A stretch of DNA of 64,000 nt from Odoribacter laneus YIT 12061 (GTDB lineage: Bacteria > Bacteroidota > Bacteroidia > Bacteroidales > Marinifilaceae). A model generated the notes under the pieces. That model was not told the DNA's origin. It made no database searches and worked only from the letters and a program-made list of their open reading frames with translations. Below are positions 57,267-64,000 of the stretch, piece by piece; position 1 is the stretch's first letter, and each line of letters opens with the position of its first letter. A program made the position numbers and the translations under genes. The DNA lies in assembly GCF_000243215.1 (NCBI RefSeq), contig NZ_JH594598.1, forward strand, positions 215,290-279,289, read 5' to 3'.

Positions 57267-58247
57267 ATGAGCAAACATATAACCGAGGAACAAAGGTATG
57301 CAATTTCTATGATGTTGCAAATACCGATGAGCAAAAAAGCAATAGCGGAAGCTATCGGAGTAGATAAAAGCACTGTTTACAGGGAGATAAAGCGCAATTG
57401 CGACGCCCGAAGTGGTAGCTATAGCATGGAGCTTGCCCAGCGAAAAGCAGACAGGCGCAAGCAGCAAAAACATCGCAAGGAAGTGCTTACACCGGCAATG
57501 AGAAAACGGATAATAAAGCTGTTGAAGAAAGGATTCAGCCCGGAGCAGATTGTCGGCAGGAGCCGCTTGGAGGGAATTGCGATGGTATCTCACGAAACGA
57601 TATATCGCTGGATTTGGGAGGATAAGCGGCGGGGTGGCAAACTGCACAAATATCTTCGCAGACAAGGTCGCAGGTATGCCAAACGTGGTTCTAAAAATGC
57701 AGGGCGAGGATTTATCCCAGGCAGGGTGGATATTGATGAGCGTCCCGAGATAGTGGAACTGAAGGAGAGATTTGGTGATTTAGAGATAGATACAATTATT
57801 GGTAAGAACCACAAAGGTGCCATTCTTACCATTAACGACAGAGCAACAAGCAGGGTCTGGATACGCAAGTTGTCGGGAAAAGAAGCCATCCCGGTAGCTA
57901 AGATTGCAGTATGGGCACTGCGGAAAGTGAAAAACTTAATACACACAATTACGGCTGACAATGGAAAGGAGTTTGCAAAGCACGAGGAAATTGCGCAAAA
58001 ATTGGAAATAAAATTCTATTTTTGCAAACCATACCACTCATGGGAACGTGGTGCCAATGAAAACACCAACGGGCTTATCAGGCAGTATATCCCAAAGGGT
58101 AAGGACTTTAGTGAAGTAACCAACAAACAGATTAAGTGGATTGAAAATAAACTCAATAATCGACCTCGTAAAAGACTTGGATACCTCACGCCAAACGAAA
58201 TATTTAAACAAATTATTAATCAGAATTCTGTTGCATTTGCAAGTTGA
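57267..58247 (+). CDS. IS30 family transposase
   Basis: From the ATG at 57267 (MSKHITEEQRY) it is 326 residues, normal for IS30; the frame extends 45 codons upstream with no family-like sequence. An N-terminal helix-turn-helix (KKAIAEAIGVDKSTVYREIKRN) binds the ends. The DDE catalytic residues lie in LEIDTIIG, ITADNGKEF and NENTNGLIRQY. It appears complete, so the element may be active. Confidence 0.94.
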   Translation: MSKHITEEQRYAISMMLQIPMSKKAIAEAIGVDKSTVYREIKRNCDARSGSYSMELAQRKADRRKQQKHRKEVLTPAMRKRIIKLLKKGFSPEQIVGRSRLEGIAMVSHETIYRWIWEDKRRGGKLHKYLRRQGRRYAKRGSKNAGRGFIPGRVDIDERPEIVELKERFGDLEIDTIIGKNHKGAILTINDRATSRVWIRKLSGKEAIPVAKIAVWALRKVKNLIHTITADNGKEFAKHEEIAQKLEIKFYFCKPYHSWERGANENTNGLIRQYIPKGKDFSEVTNKQIKWIENKLNNRPRKRLGYLTPNEIFKQIINQNSVAFAS

Positions 58248-59094
58248 ATTCAGCTATTGTGTTCCTGGGGACTTATTCCCGTGAGAGGGAGATATGCAAC
58301 CTCCCGGCATGATGATTTTGCCGGGAGCGATTACGAACGCTTACAGGATATGCAATGGGCGATGGATGAAGAAGAAATCCGGGCTATTTTCTGTACCAGC
58401 GGTGGATACGGTTGCCTGAGAATTATAGAAAAATTAGATTATTCTCTTTTTCAAGGAAATCCCAAATGGTTTATCGGCTGTCAGGAAATTTCGATTTTTC
58501 ATTCTCAAATAAATGAATTGGGGATGGAAAGTCTTTATGCTCCCATGCTTTGCGCCTATCCGCATCTCACTGAAGCAGCTTTAGAACGTATAAAAGGCTT
58601 TTTATTCGGAAGTATCTCCAGCTATAAGATAGAAAAAAATGCCCTGGCAGCTCCGGGAATAGTGGAAGCGGAATTAACAGGCGGTGATATCCGCATTATT
58701 CACCATTTACAATCGACTACAATTCAACACGACTTGAAAGGGACGGTACTCTTTCTGGACAGTACCTATAATTCCCTGGAAACGGAAAAAATAATAAGGT
58801 ATATGAAGCTCTCAAAAATCTTCCAGCATTTGAGGGGATTAATCTTATGCAATAAAGGTATACAGGCAAATATAGAATTAACCCAGCTCATACAGGAAAT
58901 TACCGGAATATACGACTACCCGGTTTATACCGGTATCCCGGCTTCCGACCATCCGGACAGCCATCCGATTATCCTGGGAAGCAACATCCGTTTCGCCGTG
59001 AATGAATCGGATATTGAAATTGATTTCCTATAAAATACTGACATTATCAACTCATAATAGGACAGACCATCCTATCCGACAAAAACATTTTCTC

Positions 59095-60885
59095 ATGAAT
59101 AAGCGTACGTATTTATCTGATTTGACAGCCTTGCGTGAATTTTGTGATTCCTATACACTTCCTTCAAGCCGTAATCGCCCTCCTTTAATCGGAGTATCTG
59201 CAAATTTAGAAGAAGAAATTTCCACCGTGCATAACGACTATACCAATTCCATCATTGCCGGCGGAGGTATTCCTGTCATCCTTCCCGTCCATACTGAATT
59301 AGCGGTTTTAGAAGAGATGTTCTCTTCATTAGACGGACTTCTCCTGACCGGCGGAGGCGACATCAACCCGCTCTTTTATCAGGAAGAGCCCCTACCCGGG
59401 CTGGGAAATTTATCTGCTTTACGCGATCAATACGATCTCATGTTACTTAAAATGGCCTATGACAGGCAAATACCGGTATTCGGAATTTGTAGGGGACATC
59501 AAGTCATCAATGTATTTTTCGGAGGTACTTTGTATCAGGATATTTATTCCCAGATTACTTCTTCTTTATTAAAGCACCGGCAGGCTGTAGAAGGGAATCA
59601 AGGCGCCCACTATATCGAGGTTGCTCCGGATAGCAAGCTCAAAGAAATCCTGGGCCAGGAAAAAATTTTAGTCAATACCTTCCATCATGAATCCAATAAA
59701 GACATCGCTCCCGGATTCCGGGTTTCGGCTTCCTCTTCCGACGGAATTCAGGAAGCTTTAGAACCAATATCGGATATTGGCCCCCAGATCTTAAGCGTAC
59801 AATGGCATCCGGAAAGAATGGCGGTGGCTAACAACCGGACCATGATCGGTTTGTTTAAATATTTTATCGGACAAGCCCAACTTTACAAACATTGCAAACA
59901 ACTACACACACATATTTATACCATTGATTCTCACGTAGATACTCCTTTGTTTTTTACAGAAAATTTTTCTATTGCCGAAAGGGAAAGCGGTACCAAAGTT
60001 TCCTTGCCGAAAATGCAGGAAGGTTTACTGGATTGTATATTTATGGCGGCTTATTTAAAGCAGGGAGAACGGGACGAAGAATCTTTGAGGCAAGCGACAG
60101 AACGCGCCGTCGCCATTATCAACCAAATTAAACAACAGATAGAAGCCAATCAGGAATGGGTAGGGTTGGCGACTTGCCCGGAAGATTTATATTACCTGAA
60201 AAAAAACGGCAAAAAAACCTTTTTTATCGGTATAGAAAACGGATATGCGCTGGGAAGAAATATTCGGAATATCGCCCGCTTTCAAAAAATGGGCGTAAGT
60301 TATATGACTCTCTGCCACAATGGAAATAATGGCATTTGTGACTCTGCAAAAGGAGAACCGGAACATAACGGTCTGAGTAAATTCGGTCAAAAGGTAGTCC
60401 AGGAAATGAATCGTACCGGCATTATGGTCGATATATCTCACGCATCTGAAAAAACGTTTTACGACGTCATTCGCATAAGCCGCGCTCCTGTCATTGCATC
60501 GCATTCTTCGGCGAGAGCTCTCTGCGATCATCCCCGTAATTTGGATGACGACCAGTTAAGAGCCATCGCTTCGGTAAAAGGAGTGGTACAAGTGTGCCTG
60601 TACGAAGGCTTTTTATCCCAGAGCCACCGTCCGACCCTCAAAGACGTCATACAACATATCGATTATATTGTGAATTTAATTGGAGACGACTATGTGGGTA
60701 TAGGATCCGATTTTGACGGAGGAGGAGGGATAGAAGGTTGTAACGGTTCCAACCAAATGGTCAATATCACCCGTGAATTATTACGCATCGGATATTCCTT
60801 TGAAAGTATAAAAAAGATATGGGGAGGAAATTTGCTACGGGTAATGCAAGCTGTACAGGACTATGCAGCTAAAAAACGCAGGTAA
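59095..60885 (+). CDS. Fusion of class I glutamine-amidotransferase-like (C26) and membrane dipeptidase-like (M19) domains
   Basis: From the ATG at 59095 it is 596 residues; the frame opens 31 codons earlier inside the previous gene's end. Residues about 30-262 are a gamma-glutamyl hydrolase-type domain with nucleophile Cys132 in GICRGHQ and the His-Glu pair in VQWHPE (238-240). Residues about 272-590 are an M19 dipeptidase with the metal motif IDSHVDTP (His280, Asp282), IGIENGYALG, VDISHAS and GIGSDFDG. No signal peptide is seen, so it is cytoplasmic. The gene directly follows the S66 peptidase gene, so it may break gamma-D-Glu bonds and the resulting dipeptides of murein. This is inference from domains and context. 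Confidence 0.85.
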   Translation: MNKRTYLSDLTALREFCDSYTLPSSRNRPPLIGVSANLEEEISTVHNDYTNSIIAGGGIPVILPVHTELAVLEEMFSSLDGLLLTGGGDINPLFYQEEPLPGLGNLSALRDQYDLMLLKMAYDRQIPVFGICRGHQVINVFFGGTLYQDIYSQITSSLLKHRQAVEGNQGAHYIEVAPDSKLKEILGQEKILVNTFHHESNKDIAPGFRVSASSSDGIQEALEPISDIGPQILSVQWHPERMAVANNRTMIGLFKYFIGQAQLYKHCKQLHTHIYTIDSHVDTPLFFTENFSIAERESGTKVSLPKMQEGLLDCIFMAAYLKQGERDEESLRQATERAVAIINQIKQQIEANQEWVGLATCPEDLYYLKKNGKKTFFIGIENGYALGRNIRNIARFQKMGVSYMTLCHNGNNGICDSAKGEPEHNGLSKFGQKVVQEMNRTGIMVDISHASEKTFYDVIRISRAPVIASHSSARALCDHPRNLDDDQLRAIASVKGVVQVCLYEGFLSQSHRPTLKDVIQHIDYIVNLIGDDYVGIGSDFDGGGGIEGCNGSNQMVNITRELLRIGYSFESIKKIWGGNLLRVMQAVQDYAAKKRR

Positions 60886-60906
60886 CAACTACCTGTTGAC
60901 TTATTC

Positions 60907-60938
60907 TTAGGAGGCAACTTATTATTTTTATATTTTTG
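60907..60938 (+). promoter_or_regulatory. Putative promoter of gldH-trmB-mnmA
   Basis: TTAG (60907-60910), 20 bases, then a perfect TATTTTTG (60931-60938), 81 bases before gldH. Confidence 0.5.
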
Positions 60939-61019
60939 TCACCTCAAAATAGGGAACGAAAGTAGGTTTAAAGGGAGGAAAGTTTAAACATAAAAATGTT
61001 CAAAAAGACCAGATGATTT

Positions 61020-61499
61020 ATGCAAAATATAAAATCGTTATTTTTACTTTTACTTTCCTGTTTTTTCGGAGGATGTACTTCTTCTGCTATCTTTGAAGAT
61101 TACCGAAACATTCCCCAGGAAAAATGGGCAATAAATTCCGATATTCAATTTGAAGTAGAGATCCCTCAAAACGGGGATTACGATTTTATTTTGTGTATCC
61201 GGCATACAACGGATTATGAAATGGCGAATCTCTGGTGTTTTCTTACTGTAGCGGATTCCACCAGAACAATTCGCAAAGATTCGGTTAATATTATGGTCGC
61301 AGAAGCTGACGGAAAATGGAAAGGGAAAGGGAATCTTCTGAAAACATTGGAATATCCTTTACCCGGCCCCTATGCTTTAAATACAGGTAAGTATTTTATT
61401 TCTGTTAAACAGGGAATGCGCACACCGACCTTAAAAGGTATTAAAAACGTCGGCTTGATTGTTCGTCCTGGAACTTCTGTCCCGACAACAATAGAATAA
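61020..61499 (+). CDS. gldH: Gliding-motility-type lipoprotein GldH
   Basis: A 159-residue lipoprotein (signal LLLLLSCFFGGC). The mature part matches GldH: FEDYRNIPQEKWAINSDIQFEVEI, LCIRHTTDYEMANLW and the closing GIKNVGLIVRP. GldH is needed for gliding in Flavobacterium. In gut Bacteroidales it is conserved without gliding, and its role is unclear. The trmB gene starts 10 bases after its stop, so the three genes appear to be one operon. Confidence 0.85.
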   Translation: MQNIKSLFLLLLSCFFGGCTSSAIFEDYRNIPQEKWAINSDIQFEVEIPQNGDYDFILCIRHTTDYEMANLWCFLTVADSTRTIRKDSVNIMVAEADGKWKGKGNLLKTLEYPLPGPYALNTGKYFISVKQGMRTPTLKGIKNVGLIVRPGTSVPTTIE

Positions 61500-61509
61500 A
61501 AAAATTTAC

Positions 61510-62277
61510 ATGGCTAAAAATAAACAGATAAAATTTGCGGAAATGGAAGTGCTGAAAAATGTTTTTCAGCCAAAGCACAAAGAAATATTCCAGACGGACT
61601 ATTTTTTAAAAGGACATTGGCAAGAAAAAATTTTTCAAAATAATCATCCCATTGTATTGGAAATCGGATGTGGAAAAGGAGAATATACAGTTGGTTTAAG
61701 CCAGCTTTACCCGGAAAAAAATTTTATCGGCATAGACATCAAAGGAGCCCGGATGTGGCATGGCGCTAAAACAGCCTTAGAGAAAGGATTGTCCAATGCT
61801 GTTTTCCTCCGCATTTATGCAGAAATGCTGGAATCGGTATTTGCTCCCTGCGAAATATCGGAAATCTGGATTACGTTTCCGGATCCCCAAATGGCAAAAG
61901 CCCGGAAAAGATTAACCGGAAGCCGTTTTTTAAACCTTTACAAAAAGATATTAATCCCCAACGGCCTGATCCATTTGAAAACGGATAGTCCTTTCCTGTT
62001 CACGTATACGACAGAATTGATCCGACAAAACCAGCTAAAAGCTTTTGTTTGTACAGCAGATTTATACCAAGAAGAAGGACAAAATAAAATCCTGGGTATA
62101 CAAACTTTTTATGAACAGCAATGGCTGTCCCGGGGTAAAACAATCAAATACCTCCAATTTTCTTTAGAAGAGAGGAAATTAATACAGGAACCCGATATTG
62201 AAATTGAAAAAGACAATTATCACAGTGAAACCCGTTATATGAATCTGCATTGTAAACATCAATCTTCAGAAAAATGA
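61510..62277 (+). CDS. trmB: tRNA (guanine(46)-N(7))-methyltransferase
   Basis: Adds the N7-methyl group to G46 in the variable loop of tRNAs. The 255-residue protein has the SAM motif LEIGCGKGEYT, IGIDIKGARMWHGAK, and the signature WITFPDPQMAKARKRLTGSRF. Its last four bases overlap the start of mnmA (ATGA), giving translational coupling of two tRNA-modifying enzymes. Confidence 0.95.
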   Translation: MAKNKQIKFAEMEVLKNVFQPKHKEIFQTDYFLKGHWQEKIFQNNHPIVLEIGCGKGEYTVGLSQLYPEKNFIGIDIKGARMWHGAKTALEKGLSNAVFLRIYAEMLESVFAPCEISEIWITFPDPQMAKARKRLTGSRFLNLYKKILIPNGLIHLKTDSPFLFTYTTELIRQNQLKAFVCTADLYQEEGQNKILGIQTFYEQQWLSRGKTIKYLQFSLEERKLIQEPDIEIEKDNYHSETRYMNLHCKHQSSEK

Positions 62278-63353
62278 AAAAAAGGGTTTTAATAGCCATG
62301 AGCGGAGGTATAGACAGTACTGTTGCCGCCATGTTACTGCTGGAACAAGGTTACGAACTGGTAGGTGTCACTTACCGTACATTCGATAATATTTCCAGGG
62401 GCTGTATGGAAAAAGAGAAAGGTTGCTGTAGTGTAGATTCTCTTTTCGAAGCGAAAAGAATGGCTGAGCAACTGGGATTTGAACATCACATTCTGGATAT
62501 ACGGGAACAATTTCGGAATACGGTCATCCGGAATTTTATCGACGAATATCTTCAAGGACGGACCCCCAATCCTTGCGTATTATGCAACTCGACCATTAAA
62601 TGGGGTAAACTGTTAGAAACCGCCGATGAATACAATTGCACTTATATAGCCACCGGACATTATGCCCGTATTGGCCAAGAAAACGGTCGTTATTTTCTGA
62701 GAAAAGGAATAGACGAAACGAAAGATCAAACATATTTCCTTTGGACTCTGAGCCAGGAAAATCTGGCTCGTACCCTTTTCCCTTTAGGAGAATTGACAAA
62801 ACCCCAAGTCCGCCGTATTGCCCTGGAACAGGGATATGAAAAATTATCCCAAAAAGGAGAAAGTCAGGAAATTTGTTTTATTCCGGATAATGACTACCGA
62901 AACTTTTTAGCTACTCATGTCGAAAACTTTTCCGAAAATTACGGTCCAGGACCTTTTGTAGATACTTCCGGGAAAGTATTAGGAACGCACAAAGGATTTC
63001 CCAATTATACTATCGGTCAAAGAAAAGGGCTAGGTATAGCCTTGGGTCAACCCATGTTTGTAGTAGCGATTGATGCTCGTGAGAATAAAGTTATTCTGGG
63101 TACGAAAGAGGAGTTGAAAGGAAAAACTTTTTATGTACAGGGAGTTAATCTCATGAAATATTCCCATCTGCCGGAAGGACTAACCGTATCTGCCAAAATC
63201 CGCTACCGGAATGCAGGAGGCTTAGCAGCAATATTCCCCGAAAAAGAAGGCTTGAGAGTCGTTTTTCAAGAAGCTATCGATTCGATTACACCAGGACAAA
63301 GTGCCGTTTTTTACGAAGGAAACGACGTCGTTGGAGGAGGTATTATCGCCTAA
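62274..63353 (+). CDS. mnmA: tRNA-specific 2-thiouridylase MnmA
   Basis: Thiolates U34 of tRNA-Lys, -Glu and -Gln. The 359-residue protein has the PP-loop SGGIDS at residues 10-15, a catalytic cysteine Cys104 in NPCVLCNSTIKWG and the persulfide-forming Cys201 in GESQEICFI. The C-terminal beta-barrel (GLGIALGQPMFVV and onward) is complete. Last gene of the gldH-trmB-mnmA operon. Confidence 0.94.
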   Translation: MKKRVLIAMSGGIDSTVAAMLLLEQGYELVGVTYRTFDNISRGCMEKEKGCCSVDSLFEAKRMAEQLGFEHHILDIREQFRNTVIRNFIDEYLQGRTPNPCVLCNSTIKWGKLLETADEYNCTYIATGHYARIGQENGRYFLRKGIDETKDQTYFLWTLSQENLARTLFPLGELTKPQVRRIALEQGYEKLSQKGESQEICFIPDNDYRNFLATHVENFSENYGPGPFVDTSGKVLGTHKGFPNYTIGQRKGLGIALGQPMFVVAIDARENKVILGTKEELKGKTFYVQGVNLMKYSHLPEGLTVSAKIRYRNAGGLAAIFPEKEGLRVVFQEAIDSITPGQSAVFYEGNDVVGGGIIA

Positions 63354-63409
63354 TTTGACTTCAAAAAGACAAAGCCGGAAACTTAAAATCCATTCTTTCC
63401 AGGAAACAT

Positions 63410-63826
63410 CTAGCTTTCCAAAGAAGAAACACGATCTTTACAAAAGTTCTCTAATTCCATGATCCGATTTACATAGATCAAGGAGTAATCAGTTGAATGT
63501 TCATTCACATAGTTATAAAAATATATAATTTTATGGGCAAGATTGAGTTTAACAAGATCCTCTTCATTCCGATGGAATTCCCGGTATAAAATTTCTCCCA
63601 GCATTCCGCATTTTTCAACAAAATAATCCTCTTCCGACAATCTCTCCATAATTTCTTCCACCTTCTCTTCAAAGAAAAAATCCCGGGATTGCCCGAAATA
63701 AGTGGTATACATACTCTCTAATTGCGCCTTCCTTTCCTCTTCTCTTTCTTTATCACCTGTAAAGATAAGCTCCAAGGAATCAAAAAATGTACGAATAATC
63801 CGGGAAATATAATCTCTCGATAACAT
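63410..63826 (-). CDS. Conserved hypothetical helical protein
   Basis: A 138-residue, highly charged, helical protein (MLSRDYISRIIRTFFDSLEL at the N-terminus, then KEREEERKAQLE). It has no signal peptide or membrane span. The opening resembles DUF6483-type proteins, but I cannot confirm this. The function is unknown. A TATTTTCG box at 63849-63856 is a weak -7 candidate upstream. Confidence 0.6.
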   Translation of the reverse strand: MLSRDYISRIIRTFFDSLELIFTGDKEREEERKAQLESMYTTYFGQSRDFFFEEKVEEIMERLSEEDYFVEKCGMLGEILYREFHRNEEDLVKLNLAHKIIYFYNYVNEHSTDYSLIYVNRIMELENFCKDRVSSLES

Positions 63827-63909
63827 CTATTTCTTATTAAATTATCTGCGAAAATAGAGAATTTTTAAATATAAAAAAAGAGCCGTATAGAAACGAATAA
63901 ATAGCAAAA

Positions 63910-63940
63910 TTACACAGTAGGGACGTGCCCTATTGTGTAA
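63910..63940 (+). repeat. 31-bp palindromic repeat, copy 5 (variant)
   Basis: Forward orientation with the ACGTG centre. The left arm reads TTACACAGTAGGG and the right CCCTATTGTGTAA, so arm position 8 forms a G-T pair instead of T-A. It lies in the divergent gap at the window end and may overlap an upstream promoter box for the next gene. Confidence 0.88.
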
Positions 63941-63982
63941 ATCCAGTTAGGATTGTTCACTTTGACACTTACAAAAATAATC

Positions 63983-64000
63983 ATGGATAAGAGTTACCAA
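63983..64000 (+). CDS. Possible start of a gene cut by the window end
   Basis: ATG at 63983 opens MDKSYQ. A TCACTTTG -7-like box (63957-63964) with ATTG 21 bases before it would fit. Only six codons are visible, so this is tentative. Confidence 0.3.

Larger units (their letters stand above)
57100..58254 (+). mobile_element. IS30-family insertion sequence
   Basis: A 1155-bp element with 25-bp imperfect terminal inverted repeats: the left end starts CTTGAGTTCAACTT and the right end, read inward, GCTGAATTCAACTT; both then end in AAATGCAAC, with 20 of 25 positions identical. It is flanked by 3-bp direct repeats TAT (57097-57099 and 58255-58257). It carries one transposase gene. Confidence 0.9.
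57000..59033 (+). pseudogene. LD-carboxypeptidase (peptidase S66) gene split by an IS30-family element
   Basis: The 5' part (57000-57099) encodes MLRPPYLQAGDKVALISPAG, the S66 N-terminus; the frame then runs into the insertion and stops at 57102. The 3' part (58258-59033) continues with the LCSWGLIPV, DEEEIRAIFCTSGGYG and PKWFIGCQEISIFHSQIN segments typical of the family. Removing the insertion and one TAT copy restores a 291-residue frame through AEKILCSWGL, the normal family length. S66 enzymes trim the terminal D-Ala from murein tetrapeptides. The 3' part has no further lesions, so the break looks recent. The 3' fragment could still be translated from a TTG at 58257, but without its N-terminus. 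The usual catalytic serine near GGYG is not obvious by eye. Confidence 0.9.

Noticed and set aside
57101..58255. Alternative IS30 boundaries with a CT 2-bp duplication
   Set aside because: They leave the joined host gene out of frame, whereas TAT boundaries restore the expected S66 sequence.

Overview
This window looks like the chromosome of a Bacteroidales gut bacterium. The evidence is genes typical of the order (gliding-type gldE and gldH, LptC, DUF3822, DUF3109, DUF4922, DUF4296, a MurF-Alr fusion, surface lipoproteins beside a TonB receptor). Many genes also carry the Bacteroidetes sigma signature: a TTTG-like box, about 19-21 bases, then TAnnTTTG. An Odoribacter/Butyricimonas-like origin is my guess only. 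Most of the window is ordinary core genome on both strands.

Layout. 0-13 kb: end of a DUF3822 gene with rsmD, then gcvP, a GH63-like lipoprotein, a PepSY-like lipoprotein, a gene-poor 1.7 kb holding tRNA-His, DUF3109 and gpmI. 12.7-17 kb: DUF2975 membrane protein plus small XRE regulator, then a catalytic/non-catalytic M16 peptidase pair. 17-31.6 kb: mlaE-mlaF-DUF4296-amidohydrolase remnant, manC, TPR-lptC-gldE, mfd-coaX, a D-2-hydroxyacid dehydrogenase and a TlpA-like lipoprotein. 31.6-40 kb: murF-alr, cls, prmC, recX, a hybrid-sensor histidine kinase and DUF4922. 40-54.6 kb: nutrient scavenging (CNT nucleoside transporter, 5'-nucleotidase, GH20 hexosaminidase, TonB receptor with a repeat-built surface lipoprotein, GH2 beta-mannosidase). 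54.8-64 kb: metG, an S66 LD-carboxypeptidase gene split by an IS30-family element, a C26-M19 fusion hydrolase, gldH-trmB-mnmA and a small helical protein.

How the genes work together. The nucleotidase and CNT transporter form a plausible nucleoside salvage route. GH20, GH2 and the TonB/lipoprotein pair suggest harvesting of host or glycoprotein glycans. The S66 peptidase followed by the C26-M19 fusion suggests a murein-peptide catabolic unit that an insertion has broken in this strain. MlaE/MlaF, LptC, Cls and the M16 pair point to envelope maintenance.

Most notable signals. (1) A dispersed 31-bp near-perfect palindrome with an asymmetric ACGTG centre occurs five times, three of them around the tRNA-His locus and one forming the 3' end of a coding sequence. 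(2) An IS30 insertion has a 3-bp TAT target duplication whose removal restores the reading frame exactly. (3) A 111-residue protein appears to keep only the two edge segments of an amidohydrolase, with the catalytic barrel gone. (4) A TonB-linked surface lipoprotein is built from two near-duplicate anchor-J modules between repeated DY/LP-FL modules.
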